Positions 17,931 to 27,454 of a stretch of DNA of 64,000 nucleotides are shown here, piece by piece; the stretch's first letter is position 1, and each line of letters opens with the position of its first letter. A model generated the notes under the pieces. It was not told the origin of the DNA, did not search any database, and was given only the letters and a program-made list of their open reading frames with translations. This DNA comes from Porphyridium purpureum (Eukaryota; Rhodophyta; Bangiophyceae; Porphyridiales; Porphyridiaceae), in NCBI GenBank assembly GCA_008690995.1, contig VRMN01000002.1:930001-994000 (forward strand). The letters run 5' to 3'. The translations under genes were made by a program, and so were the position numbers.

Positions 17931-18590
17931 TCAACATTCAGGAGTGCCCTGGCGGGGCGCATTCATGCGACTGCCCAGTTCCTGTGCAAGCTCTTCAAAA
18001 GGACTAGAAGGATGTTGATCCAGTTCCCTCGATTTAGAGAAAAAGTCAGTCGACCTGGTCACCGTCATACTCATGCTTTCCCTCATGTTTTCCAGCCTTG
18101 GTTTCTCCTTCCGTTTCGGTTTGAAAAAGAAAGAGTCACCTTCGTTCTCCGTCTCCTGCTCACTGGTATCGACGTCAAATTTGAAATCCAGACTTGCTTC
18201 ACTGGATGTTGTCAACCATCCGTCGCGCTCTAGAAGCAACGCCGAACTGATGGCAACAGGCATTGCCTCTTCTGCTGCAAGGATCTGAACCGTTTCATTT
18301 TTTTCCAACATCTCGCGCAGCCTGTGCATGAACGCGACCGGCGTGTCATAGCGATCGACGTCAATCGACCCAGTCTTGGACTCGCCCACGTTGCTGGTTG
18401 GTAACGACTCTCCAGACATGGTCGTCATGTCCGTCGTGCTCCCCGCTTCATTTTCAGGCGCATTTTGTCCGGGTTGCGTGCACAAGAAGGCCGGATAGTG
18501 CAATCGGGTGATCTGCATCGGTTCACATCGCGCGACGGCGCGCAGCATCCTACCTTTCAACATCATCTTGTTCCACGAAGCGCACGTCAT
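17931..18590 (-). CDS. Alba-like protein, array copy 4, organelle-targeted
   Basis: The protein has 219 aa. It has a basic presequence-like N-terminus (M-M-L-K-G-R-M-L-R-A-V-A-R) and an acidic, probably disordered insert at ~45-85. The Alba-like core is V-A-F-M-H-R-L-R-E-M-L, V-Q-I-L-A-A-E-E-A-M-P-V-A-I-S-S-A and S-M-S-M-T-V-T-R-S-T-D-F-F. It is the most diverged intact copy: Glu-Glu replaces the loop glycine of the A-x-G-x-A-[IM]-P motif. The first ATG is 18590, but the position matching its relatives is M9 at 18566. It is divergent from MTFP1 with a ~195-base shared promoter. Confidence 0.72.
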   Translation of the reverse strand: MTCASWNKMMLKGRMLRAVARCEPMQITRLHYPAFLCTQPGQNAPENEAGSTTDMTTMSGESLPTSNVGESKTGSIDVDRYDTPVAFMHRLREMLEKNETVQILAAEEAMPVAISSALLLERDGWLTTSSEASLDFKFDVDTSEQETENEGDSFFFKPKRKEKPRLENMRESMSMTVTRSTDFFSKSRELDQHPSSPFEELAQELGSRMNAPRQGTPEC

Positions 18591-18785
18591 TCACAATGCC
18601 GCCAAGAAGGCGAGCGCACGGAACGGCCTCGAGTGGCGCAAGTTTACAACCTCCCAGGACCGTTAAACCGAATTGGACATTGTCCAGCAAACTTCGTCGT
18701 CTTATTAGAAGAGCGCCCCAAACCGGTAGGAATTTTGGCACGCAGACGAAGCGAAGGATTGGATCGTTGCGCGCATCGTACTCCG

Positions 18786-19598
18786 ATGGAGACAGACATG
18801 AATGTCCAGGCGGCTGGTGGAGATGGCGGCGAGCGCGTTGGTGCCAGTCCGGTGAGTGCGGGAGATGGCGCCAAGGTGAAAGGCGGCGAAATGGCGAGTT
18901 TCGTTCCGGCGGCCCCAGCGACAATGCCACACACATCGCCACAGGGGACAAAGTCCGTGTCGTCGTCTTCGTCGTCGGCAGCTTCCTTGCCTGCATCGAC
19001 TCCCGACGATAAGCAGGAGCACCAAGATAGCATGCCAGCGACTGGCCACGCCGATCGGCTGGACGAGGCAGAAGAATACCTCGAGAAAAGTAATGTCAGA
19101 TTCCTAGGATACGCGTCCAGACTGGCGCGCGTGCTAGGCACCAAGGCGGCAGTCATGTCTCAGAAGGCGCGAATCTTGGCGTATAGCTCTGATATAGGCG
19201 AAACGGGTCGTCCGATCCTAAGTCCTGGCCTTGTCAGAGCGCTTTATGGAGTTACATTTGCCTATGTCACGGCCGATGTGGCCAACCATGCTTACATCGA
19301 GTATGCCAAGGGCAATGACAGGAGCACTATCTCACGCGTTGTTGCCCAGACTTTCACATTTCAGATCGTGTGCTCTGTCGCCTTGCCATCGCTTATTATT
19401 CATCAGATTATGCACCAGGCAGAATCACAGTTCAAGAAGAACTTTACGAATCCGCGCGCAATCAAGTATGGCCCCGTCGCAGTCGGGCTTGCCGTGATTC
19501 CTTTATTGCCACTGATTGACCATCCCGTCGAGAAACTCATTCATGCCGGATTCGACACGTTTTGGCCGCATAACGGGGAAAAGACGCACACCGACTGA
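18786..19598 (+). CDS. MTFP1: Mitochondrial fission process protein 1 (MTP18) family
   Basis: The protein has 270 aa. After ~110 low-complexity residues it matches MTFP1: R-F-L-G-Y-A-S-R-L-A-R-V-L-G near 115, then Y-S-S-D-I-G-E-T-G-R-P. Next come A-L-Y-G-V-T-F-A-Y-V-T-A-D-V-A-N, T-F-T-F-Q-I-V-C-S-V-A-L-P, and V-I-P-L-L-P-L-I-D-H-P-V-E near the end. These form three or four hydrophobic segments, as in the human inner-membrane protein involved in fission. The family is 160-200 aa, so the N-terminal extension is unusual. I start at M-E-T-D-M-N; the frame stays open upstream across the copy 4 start, which is unlikely to be coding. Confidence 0.85.
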   Translation: METDMNVQAAGGDGGERVGASPVSAGDGAKVKGGEMASFVPAAPATMPHTSPQGTKSVSSSSSSAASLPASTPDDKQEHQDSMPATGHADRLDEAEEYLEKSNVRFLGYASRLARVLGTKAAVMSQKARILAYSSDIGETGRPILSPGLVRALYGVTFAYVTADVANHAYIEYAKGNDRSTISRVVAQTFTFQIVCSVALPSLIIHQIMHQAESQFKKNFTNPRAIKYGPVAVGLAVIPLLPLIDHPVEKLIHAGFDTFWPHNGEKTHTD

Positions 19599-19929
19599 GC
19601 GATACGTCTGCACAAGGAAGTAAAGAAAGCGTTCCAAGACTTTTCAGTCACTGTCTTTGTCCAAGCGTTCTGTCACCAAGCAGTGCATGTGAACAAGAGC
19701 ATTGTTCGATTCCTTCGTAGCACTCTTTGGGTCCAAACAAACGGTGCTCGTGGGCTCACTTGCTCCGCTAGGAAAACGTCCCATAAAGCCAGCATAAGGG
19801 GCCTGTGCGCCTTGCAAATCGCGGCGCAGCACTCTCTATCTGCTCATGACTGTGCCCTTACGTGAGAAAAAAAGGCAAATCAGAGGGGATTTGCTCTAAA
19901 AATGAACAAATCTGATGCGCACACCCAGA
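19599..19929. other. Gap between convergent genes
   Basis: These are the 3' flanks of MTFP1 and UPF3. A TTCGATTCC sequence near 19707 resembles a tRNA B box, but no tRNA fold surrounds it. Nothing else was seen. Confidence 0.45.
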
Positions 19930-21213
19930 TTACGTTTTCGTTCCCTTAGAATTCTTCCTCTTCGATTTCGGTTTCGCCGCGGCAACATTCATCGTACCGG
20001 ACACTGTGGCCGTAGGCATTGCTCTGGGAGCCTGGGCTATTGAATCCTGCGTGCTGAGTAAAATCTTTGGAGCGCCACTAGTCCTCGATCGTCGCGCGTG
20101 TTCTCGCTTGTTCGCTTTGCGCCGCTTCTCGCGCAATTCCAGCATGAGCGGAGTCACCGTAACTTTCTTATCCGTCTCATTATCCATGTCGCGCACCCCA
20201 TATTTTGCTATTTCGATCGCGTTCTTCTTCAGGCTGCCACTGCCATAATTTCCATCCAACAGCACGATACGATCCGTCGAACTGGTTCCATCAGAACCCC
20301 CAACCATGGGCAAAAGTGCCAAAGAAATTGGTTCACTGCGTTCCTGAAGCTTTTGGTCATAGGATTCCCTAAACGTCTGGAATGCCTCACTTTCAGCATA
20401 CGTGCCTGCGAGAGCCGCGTCAGAGCCCGGCTTGAATGCCGGGTTCGGAATCTTGCCGTATGGAGAGGGCTCAACGGTCACTGTATACACTCCGCCAAGT
20501 TTCGGGTCCGCAAATTGAGCGCCCTGAATCGCCTCTGTGAACGCCACGGAGGGTTCTGCAGTACTCCAAGCCAACTGACAAAACGCATACGCGTCCAGAA
20601 AGCTCCGTGCCTCATTCACATTCTTTGCCTGCTCGGCGCTGTTCCTAAAGCTGGTCCAAATGGGAGCGTTCTCCAGCTTGCTGAGATCGAAGCCGCGCTC
20701 TGCACAAATCTGGCCGAACTGCTCGAAAGATAGTGTCGGCGGCAAATGCCGGACAACCACCTTGTGCGCCTTGATCTCCGCTTTAACTTTGTGTCGACTG
20801 GACCCTTCCGCAGCTCCGGATCCGGATTTCCCAGCACCGGACCCTCCGGTTCCTTCTCTCGATGACTGAGTTCGTTTCGAGCGGGAAGCCTGTTGCGCTT
20901 TGATTGCTCTAGCGCTCGTGCCGGTGCTAGCGGCGGACAGAGCGATCTCTCCGGCCGGAGAAGCATGCTGGGCGGTCAACAACTGCTTATTCGAATCATT
21001 TGCAGACTTTGCTGCAGACAAGCCACCACCAGGAGTGCCGTTTCTTGCTGCTTGAGCCGGCTTCACTGAGCCCTGTCCCGAGCGCCGGGCGCTGCCTCCT
21101 GCGCTATTTCTGGCGCCCGCCGTGCCATGACCGCACCCGCCGCGCGTATTTTCAGTCTCACGGCTCTCTGCTGATTGGCGCTGGGACTTGCGCTGCTTGT
21201 CGTCCTTCGCCAT
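19930..21213 (-). CDS. UPF3: Nonsense-mediated decay factor UPF3
   Basis: The protein has 427 aa. The Smg-4/UPF3 RNP-type domain begins near residue 149 with K-V-V-V-R-H-L-P-P-T-L and runs to ~300. It includes the family features E-P-S-P-Y-G-K-I-P, a G-T-Y-A-E-S-E-A-F-Q-T-F segment and a helical end. In known UPF3 proteins this domain contacts UPF2 during nonsense-mediated mRNA decay. The N-terminal 145 residues are Ser/Gly/Lys-rich and disordered, and the tail is Lys/Arg-rich. I do not see an obvious exon-junction-complex binding motif. That could fit an almost intron-free genome but is uncertain. The start is the ATG in M-A-K-D-D-K-Q. Confidence 0.85.
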   Translation of the reverse strand: MAKDDKQRKSQRQSAESRETENTRGGCGHGTAGARNSAGGSARRSGQGSVKPAQAARNGTPGGGLSAAKSANDSNKQLLTAQHASPAGEIALSAASTGTSARAIKAQQASRSKRTQSSREGTGGSGAGKSGSGAAEGSSRHKVKAEIKAHKVVVRHLPPTLSFEQFGQICAERGFDLSKLENAPIWTSFRNSAEQAKNVNEARSFLDAYAFCQLAWSTAEPSVAFTEAIQGAQFADPKLGGVYTVTVEPSPYGKIPNPAFKPGSDAALAGTYAESEAFQTFRESYDQKLQERSEPISLALLPMVGGSDGTSSTDRIVLLDGNYGSGSLKKNAIEIAKYGVRDMDNETDKKVTVTPLMLELREKRRKANKREHARRSRTSGAPKILLSTQDSIAQAPRAMPTATVSGTMNVAAAKPKSKRKNSKGTKT

Positions 21214-21339
21214 GCGACGAGATCGCCATATGCGTGCGCGCGCTTGCCACACACACACGCGCCTCGAGCATCTTGCTGCGCACAAGTCACTTAGAACGCG
21301 GACCTTCTACAGTAAATCAGCCTGATTTATTATGAACGT

Positions 21340-21347
21340 CACTGTAC
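21340..21347 (-). promoter_or_regulatory. GTACAGTG octamer upstream of UPF3
   Basis: The octamer lies on the UPF3 sense strand about 128 bases upstream of its start, inside the short gap to the next gene. Confidence 0.45.
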
Positions 21348-21374
21348 CCCGCACGTGCGAAGAGCCGGAACAAG

Positions 21375-22571
21375 TCAGATGACTGAGCGAGTCACCTTGC
21401 GCAGATCTTCCAGGACGCCGCAGAAGTACAGACCTATGGTGCCCAAGTATAGCTTGTCGTCCACCTCAATGGCAGAGGTTATCGACGAAATGTACCCGTG
21501 CGGGTCCTGCAAGGAGTACCGCGGCTCGCCCGACCGGGCGTCCAGGTTCACAACAAGGCCGTGTCGGCTCGGACCCGGGCTCCACCGTTGAGGCAGCTTG
21601 CTTAAATGCTTTCGAAGCTTGGTCTGCTCACGCAGTATTGGCCACAGTGCTGGGTCTGGCGCCGTCACCGCGACCCAGAAGCTGAGGCCGTCCGGGCTAC
21701 GGTTCAGATTGTCGGTGAAGCCGGGCAAACGCGCGAAAATGTCAACTTGACCTGCTTTCGGTCCCGTCAGCCAGAGTCGATGGATGCGAGATGCAAAGCA
21801 TTCCGCCACAAGCACAAAGTCCTCGTCTTTCGACAGGGCTACACCGTTCGCAAAGTAGAGCCCAGACATCAACTCGGATGTTGTGTTGGACTCGAAATCG
21901 TACATGAGCAGGCGACCGCGCGGCACACCTTCAAACGCGTTCATTTTGGATACGTGGAATGGGTTGACCCGACCCTGCAACGTATAATTGACAGAGTCGC
22001 TGAAGAAAACGCGCTGATCGTCTGCCGAAACCGCCAAGTCATTCGCGTGAAAGATGCGTGATGGTGGCTTGCCTTCCTCAACAGTGACCGTGTCCGTGAG
22101 CAGCGTCATCTTCTTCGTGGTCAGATTAAACAGGAACAAGCCGCGCGGCACGTTGCAGAGCACTAGGCTCCCGTCTGAACGAAACTCACCCCCCAAATTC
22201 CGACCATTTGCTTGTCCAAACGCATGCACCTGCTCCACGGCATACTCCGAGCTACCGCGAAGGCTCTTGATCTGATACAGGATCGCACGATCGTCGATCG
22301 TGTAAACCTTCCCGTCCGGTGAGGCAAACATTGCCTCAGGCGACCGGAGCACGTCTTGACCCACTGCAATGACTGCCTGCAGAGCCAAGTTGGGCGCAAA
22401 CACGCCTTCCAAGGGCTCATACCGCGTGATGTCGAGCGGCACGACCTGAGGTTCGATCATGAACGGCGCCGGAGCATTTATGAACATGATGAGCATCGAC
22501 AGTACTGCCGGGCTGACAAACATCAGCAGGCGGTACTTCCATTCCTGTGTGACTGTGTCCCAGAACCCCAT
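21375..22571 (-). CDS. Strictosidine-synthase-like / APMAP-type beta-propeller protein
   Basis: The protein has 398 aa. One N-terminal hydrophobic segment (residues ~17-34) gives a type II membrane anchor. The rest matches the six-bladed SSL/APMAP family: S-P-E-A-M-F-A-S-P-D-G near 80, H-A-N-D-L-A-V, and G-L-Y-F-A-N-G-V-A-L-S. Next are A-S-R-I-H-R-L-W-L and F-A-R-L-P-G-F-T-D-N. These enzymes act as lactonases or arylesterases in some members; strictosidine synthesis is limited to a few plants and is not implied. The substrate is unknown. I chose the ATG at 22571 because the longer frame has only a GTG start. Confidence 0.85.
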   Translation of the reverse strand: MGFWDTVTQEWKYRLLMFVSPAVLSMLIMFINAPAPFMIEPQVVPLDITRYEPLEGVFAPNLALQAVIAVGQDVLRSPEAMFASPDGKVYTIDDRAILYQIKSLRGSSEYAVEQVHAFGQANGRNLGGEFRSDGSLVLCNVPRGLFLFNLTTKKMTLLTDTVTVEEGKPPSRIFHANDLAVSADDQRVFFSDSVNYTLQGRVNPFHVSKMNAFEGVPRGRLLMYDFESNTTSELMSGLYFANGVALSKDEDFVLVAECFASRIHRLWLTGPKAGQVDIFARLPGFTDNLNRSPDGLSFWVAVTAPDPALWPILREQTKLRKHLSKLPQRWSPGPSRHGLVVNLDARSGEPRYSLQDPHGYISSITSAIEVDDKLYLGTIGLYFCGVLEDLRKVTRSVI

Positions 22572-22756
22572 GGCGAAACAAAGAGCCCAAACGCACACAT
22601 GGACGTGCCTTCTCTCTTTCTATCTTCTCGGCGCCAACCAAGTAGGCTGCGTCGCACGCGGCCATGAACCGTTTCACGCATCCGGTTCAAGCCAGATTCG
22701 ATGCCGCTTGCGCCGTTAAACCGTTTTACTACTTTTCTTTTGTCTGTTGGAAGGGA

Positions 22757-23407
22757 TCAGAGCAGACCTGTCAAAGAATGAAGCAGGCCAATAAATACGC
22801 CGCCCATCGCGGCCTGGCGCGTGGCAGTCTGGAAGAATATCTGGCGAGCAAACGGATCGCCTGTCCGCAGAAGACTGAACATCTGACGGTTGGCTAGCGT
22901 GGCGCAAAAGCCGCCCACAGCGCCGCCGGCCACGGAATTGAGCAAGTCGTTCCAGCCGCGCATCTTCGTAAGCGCGCAGCGTGTCAGAGCAGCGGGGAAG
23001 ATGAACGATCCCCACTCATACGCGCCTTCCGCACCGGCTAGTAACATTGTTCCAGGCTGCAATCCCACTGCGAATCCTGTCTGCACCGCCGAAATCACAA
23101 ACCCAATTGTGCAGCCCTGCACCGAACTCTGGACCGCGTACGCCAGACATGACCGTCCCGACGATCGACTGCTGAATGCCGAGCAGGGCACAAGCTCTAC
23201 ATCCCCACGATCCACACAAGCTAGCAAGCCTGAACCCACGCGCCACTGGCGGAAATTGGCCAACCCGCTCGCTGGCATGTCGTTCTGACTCATCGTCACA
23301 CCACTCGCCAGCAGCGCGAGAGAGTGTACATGAACATGCCTGCCCGACTCGCCGTGGCCAGGCGCTGATGAAGAGCCAGCGCCACCCAGCTCTGCCATGC
23401 CAGTCAT
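22757..23407 (-). CDS. Tim17/Tim22/Tim23 (PRAT) family membrane protein
   Basis: The protein has 216 aa. The C-terminal ~115 residues have four weakly hydrophobic, glycine-rich segments. They include the PRAT-like region L-T-K-M-R-G-W-N-D-L-L-N-S-V-A-G-G-A-V-G-G, equivalent to R-x-K-x-D-x-x-N-x-x-x-G-x-x-x-G in the family. Such proteins form import channels or related pores of mitochondria or plastids. The first ~95 residues look unrelated and could carry targeting information. The start is uncertain: ATGs occur at 23407, 23398 and 23293, downstream of a CA repeat. I cannot say which subfamily it belongs to. Confidence 0.72.
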   Translation of the reverse strand: MTGMAELGGAGSSSAPGHGESGRHVHVHSLALLASGVTMSQNDMPASGLANFRQWRVGSGLLACVDRGDVELVPCSAFSSRSSGRSCLAYAVQSSVQGCTIGFVISAVQTGFAVGLQPGTMLLAGAEGAYEWGSFIFPAALTRCALTKMRGWNDLLNSVAGGAVGGFCATLANRQMFSLLRTGDPFARQIFFQTATRQAAMGGVFIGLLHSLTGLL

Positions 23408-24061
23408 CAGTCGCACACACACACACACACCCTCTCACACTCCAGACCCACTCGATCGGCGCACACGGCCAACAGCACCTCGTTCATTTTTTAACAACAT
23501 TGTTACAAAACTGCAGGGCGCAGCGTGTTTCATATGAAAACAAGGGTGCTTTACTAGGAAAGCGGGCATTTAGGCGGCGGGAAGGAGAAGACGTGGCGAG
23601 TGGTTGGTTGCTCCGACGTGCCGGGAGGCGGAGAGAGTCAGGGGAGAGAAGGGACGTTGCGAAAGAGCAGAGGTGGTAGAGGACGGCACCGTCCCGGCGT
23701 CTTCGTAGAGCTGCACTGATTCTCGTGTCAAGCAGAACGAGCCCTGCGGCTGCTTTTCCCTCCCCCTTGGTGCCTGTACCTGTCTCCGTCCGGCCTTCGC
23801 CGTCGCGTAGGATTCTTTGGCTGGGTCCAGGCTTTGCTCTCGTTTTGGCTTTCCACCGGCAGCTTTTCAAGCTTAGAACGACATTCACACGGCCCGCACT
23901 CGCCCTTTCTTCTTGTCCGCGCTGCGTTCCTTCTTGATGTCATTAAGAATCCTGCCACAGGATTCAGACGGCATCACTGACGAGCGGTCTGGCCGAGCGC
24001 CAACGACACGGGTGTTGAGGGACAGGAATTTTGTGGAAGTTCGTGGATAACTGACACTTGG
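23408..24061. promoter_or_regulatory. Divergent promoter region of Tim17-like and SERRATE genes
   Basis: This 654-base gap has a CA dinucleotide repeat (about 23412-23431), just upstream of the Tim17-like start, and purine-rich sequence on the SERRATE strand around 23570-23680. No coding frame is supported. Confidence 0.4.
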
Positions 24062-27000
24062 ATGCACCCAATGCGAGGGGGAGGACCGCCCTCCCAAAAT
24101 ACATTTCCTCCATGGATGCAGGCGGCGCCGTCGCAGCCATTCCCGCAGCATTTGCAACAACAACAACAACAACAGCAGCAGCAGCCGATGCCGTGGCAAA
24201 ATCTTGAAAACATGCAAAGGATACAGCAGGTGCAGTTCCATCAACCTGACCAAGCACGTAGACAGTTGAATGGAAACTTCAATCCCAACGCTTTACCGCC
24301 GGGGTTCGGTCCAGGCGGAATGCAAAATCCGAACCAAAATCCGTACCAGTCGGCGGCGATGCCGGTGAGCTTTGCAGGCTCACATCTTTTGTATTCGAAT
24401 CCTCCTCCGCCTGGTGCACAGCATTTTCACGGGATGAATTTTCACGCGGCGCCTGCTATGCCGAATGGCATGAGCACACCGAATCCAAGCTTCCGGCAGA
24501 CGCACACTCAAGCATCTGGACCTGCTCCTCAGATTTTTGGAACTGGTATGGCGGCCAGCGGGTACATGGCTTCGAACGTGCCAGAAGCAGGCAGGGGTGG
24601 CGCGCCGCGGCCAGCAGAATCAGACCCAGCAAGGTCGGGAGGCAACAACTACCTGCAGACCTTACTGAATCAGTCTTTACGCGGCCAACACCACCATCAT
24701 CAACAACAGCAGCAACATCATCAGCAGGTATTTCATGGGCACATTGATACTCAGGCACACGGTTCGCATGCCTTACTACCCGCGGGTAATTTGACTCCTG
24801 GTCCAGCTGTCATGCAAGGATTTAGTGGAAGAGTTCCACCGCCGAATGTCATGCCGCCGATGCTCAACGGGCTACCGATGCCAGTACCTGTGGGACCATA
24901 TGGATCTTCTGGGCACCCTGGTATGCAATTTGCTGCCACGCATGGTTCTATGCACAATCCCATATTGCCTCTGCCCCCTGGAATGCCGTCTGCTTCACCG
25001 ATGGAAGCTACGGACGCTCATGCACTTCCGCAGCTCATGAATGTCGCGGGTAGTGTTGAAGACGCCCCAGTGAAAGAAGTGTTGATGTCGTTGAAAGAAT
25101 TTCTCATGGGTGATCCAAAGGCTGATAAGCTTTCCGTTGCAGAGGCGCAGGCCAAGTACGAGGCGTACAAGGTAGACTTTGAGCGCCGAAATCCTGACAG
25201 TTTCTTCGCTGCCCATTGCAACGAGGATTGGTTTCATGAAAAGTATGATCCCGTGCGAATCCGGGCTTTAGTTGATGACGCACGCGATAGAATACAGAAG
25301 AGAGCTGAACTGTTCAAGTGTGAATTTGAGCTTGCTCGCTGTGCTGGCCGCCCAGAAGTAGTGGTTCCGACGTTACAGGAGCCAAATTTTCCAGTGATCT
25401 TGCCCGAGGAGAGTGAAGGATCGGTACTCGGGAATTCGCTTTATATTCGATACGACTCGCGCAAGCTCTCGCGCGCGCTACTGTGGAAAATTATGAGCGG
25501 AGAATTGCTAGAATCGGACGAAGGATCAGGGGATGATCAGAAGCAAGAAGCCGATGCTGACCCGGTCGCCTCGCAACGGGACGCGGCGAGTGTCAAGCTG
25601 GATATTGACGAAAATGAAAGAAAGAAAGGGAGTGAGGAGGTCTCTGCCGTAGAATTGGTAGGCGCTTCTCACTTGGAAGGATCAAAGTTGAGCCATGACA
25701 AGAGTAACATGGAAAGTGTAAGAGAATTCATTGATCTGCGGCGATCCAACCATGTAGGCAAGGTTTCTGGAAGCAGAAAGAATCTACCATCGAAGCTTCT
25801 GCTTGTCGACCTTACTCTGCTACCATCGTACTTTGCATGTGCTAAATACGTCTCCGAAGAAGAAGCTCTTCGCGCCATGAAGTACTTGCAGGGATTTGAA
25901 GTCTTCGAGAGTGATGTGCAAGCTGACCGAGAGCAAGCTGAGCGTAAGCGCATGAAGGACGAGCTAGATCGACTGGGTGTTGAGGATGCGGACCCCAATG
26001 CAAAAGAGAATTCTGAAAGTGGCGATGATTCTAGCAGTGACCAGAGTGAGTCAGGAGGCGATCAGCACGCTCGCGGCGTGAGCGAGACTGACAGTGACTC
26101 CTCCTCGGCGTCGTCTTCTCTTGACAGCGGCACTCTTCGGGCGAAAAAGCGCGCTAGAAAAGGAGAGACAGGAAGGGCAAAGGCAGGCGCTGTTGTGTGG
26201 ACCCTGAACGTGCAGCAGAATATTCAGCAACGAGGTCCGCGGCCTTCGAAAAGCTTACTTCCCGAGATATTCTCCTCCCAAGAACGGGTAGCGCACGACG
26301 CTAAGCAGGCCAAGCAGTTGTGCATGCATTTGAATGATCTTCGTGGTGTGAGTTTCTCATTGCGGCATTCACTGAAAGAGTGGCTTGACGCCTTGGCCAC
26401 CGATTCGGAGCGATTAGACTTCTGCATCGCGTATTTGAGACGCGTTCATCGCTTCTGCTACTATTCCGGCGACGAGATTCTGAACGAGAATCGAAAATTA
26501 ATGCTCACATTCGTGCGCTCTGGTGTGCTGCGACTTGCAGTCTCTGAATGCGAGGCTCCCACCCAAGACGAAGAGGCGAACAAGGATGCTCTGTACGAGA
26601 ATGTCGTTCCGGCCGGGTCAGAAGTGAGTGGTATCGAAGTACAGACCGTCGTCACGGATGCTGCAGTGACAAAGGCGCTGGCGCGCTCTCTCGATGAAGA
26701 TGCAAAGGTTTTTAAAATGGCGTATCGAATTGGGAGCGGCTGTGACGAGTCAGATCTCAAAAAACCTGCGGAGCGCTCTGCTGTGGAATCGGAGGTCAAG
26801 ATTGGACTGAAGTCGAATCGACCAAAAGACGCTGACGTGAAAAAGGAGGATGAGGGCGGTGCTGGAAACTCTACGCGTATGGCTCCGTGCATGGTGGACG
26901 CAGTGTTGTGGGAAAAGGGTCTTCTGTCAGATGGCGTTCGTGCGCGGGAGCGCGCCGAATGGTACTGGAGATACGACCATATGGTGTCTGAAAAAACTCA

Positions 27001-27406
27001 CCAGCACAAGCGCTGCGCGTATTGCGACAAACTTTTCAAGTCGGCAGATTTTCTGAACTTGCACTTGACGAAGAATCATTGGGAGCAGTTGCTCGAGGTA
27101 TTGAAAGAGGTTGATGCAGACGTGTACCTACGAAATTTTCTCGCGGACCCGAGAAAGCCAACACTGGAACATGGTTCATCTGCGTCGAAGCGGCAGCAGG
27201 CTCAGCAGAAGAAGGAGCGCGCTCAGGGCAGAAAGGGGCAGGGTCAACCTAACAATAAGCGGGCGAGGCAGCAGTCGCAGCCATCCGCGCGCGATTATGA
27301 TCGCCCAGCCAAAATATTTGGAGGCGGAGGACGGTATGCGCACCCCGATGATGTATATCATACGGACAAGGAGGGCCCAAGTCTTGTCGAGTATAGCGAT
27401 ATCTAG
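24062..27406 (+). CDS. SE: SERRATE/ARS2 RNA-processing scaffold
   Basis: The protein has 1114 aa. It begins with ~320 residues rich in Pro, Gln, His and Met, including a Gln run coded by CAA/CAG at 24157-24183. The SERRATE/ARS2 N-terminal domain follows at about 330-430, with Y-E-A-Y-K-V-D-F-E-R-R and F-F-A-A-H-C-N-E-D-W-F-H-E-K-Y. The core continues at ~785-805 with L-D-F-C-I-A-Y-L-R-R-V-H-R-F-C-Y-Y-S-G, and the C-terminal zinc finger C-A-Y-C ... H-L-T-K-N-H is near 985-1005. The family links the nuclear cap-binding complex to microRNA processing, 3'-end formation and decay. Acidic linkers separate the modules. Pairing with UPF3 and XRN nearby is probably chance. Confidence 0.92.
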   Translation: MHPMRGGGPPSQNTFPPWMQAAPSQPFPQHLQQQQQQQQQQPMPWQNLENMQRIQQVQFHQPDQARRQLNGNFNPNALPPGFGPGGMQNPNQNPYQSAAMPVSFAGSHLLYSNPPPPGAQHFHGMNFHAAPAMPNGMSTPNPSFRQTHTQASGPAPQIFGTGMAASGYMASNVPEAGRGGAPRPAESDPARSGGNNYLQTLLNQSLRGQHHHHQQQQQHHQQVFHGHIDTQAHGSHALLPAGNLTPGPAVMQGFSGRVPPPNVMPPMLNGLPMPVPVGPYGSSGHPGMQFAATHGSMHNPILPLPPGMPSASPMEATDAHALPQLMNVAGSVEDAPVKEVLMSLKEFLMGDPKADKLSVAEAQAKYEAYKVDFERRNPDSFFAAHCNEDWFHEKYDPVRIRALVDDARDRIQKRAELFKCEFELARCAGRPEVVVPTLQEPNFPVILPEESEGSVLGNSLYIRYDSRKLSRALLWKIMSGELLESDEGSGDDQKQEADADPVASQRDAASVKLDIDENERKKGSEEVSAVELVGASHLEGSKLSHDKSNMESVREFIDLRRSNHVGKVSGSRKNLPSKLLLVDLTLLPSYFACAKYVSEEEALRAMKYLQGFEVFESDVQADREQAERKRMKDELDRLGVEDADPNAKENSESGDDSSSDQSESGGDQHARGVSETDSDSSSASSSLDSGTLRAKKRARKGETGRAKAGAVVWTLNVQQNIQQRGPRPSKSLLPEIFSSQERVAHDAKQAKQLCMHLNDLRGVSFSLRHSLKEWLDALATDSERLDFCIAYLRRVHRFCYYSGDEILNENRKLMLTFVRSGVLRLAVSECEAPTQDEEANKDALYENVVPAGSEVSGIEVQTVVTDAAVTKALARSLDEDAKVFKMAYRIGSGCDESDLKKPAERSAVESEVKIGLKSNRPKDADVKKEDEGGAGNSTRMAPCMVDAVLWEKGLLSDGVRARERAEWYWRYDHMVSEKTHQHKRCAYCDKLFKSADFLNLHLTKNHWEQLLEVLKEVDADVYLRNFLADPRKPTLEHGSSASKRQQAQQKKERAQGRKGQGQPNNKRARQQSQPSARDYDRPAKIFGGGGRYAHPDDVYHTDKEGPSLVEYSDI

Positions 27407-27454
27407 TACTGACACGTCAAAAAAGTTCTCTTTACGTCCCTTCGTCTGTACCAG

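Noticed and set aside
19700-19716. TTCGATTCC resembling a tRNA B box
   Set aside because: No T-stem pairing and no A box or acceptor stem could be found around it on either strand.
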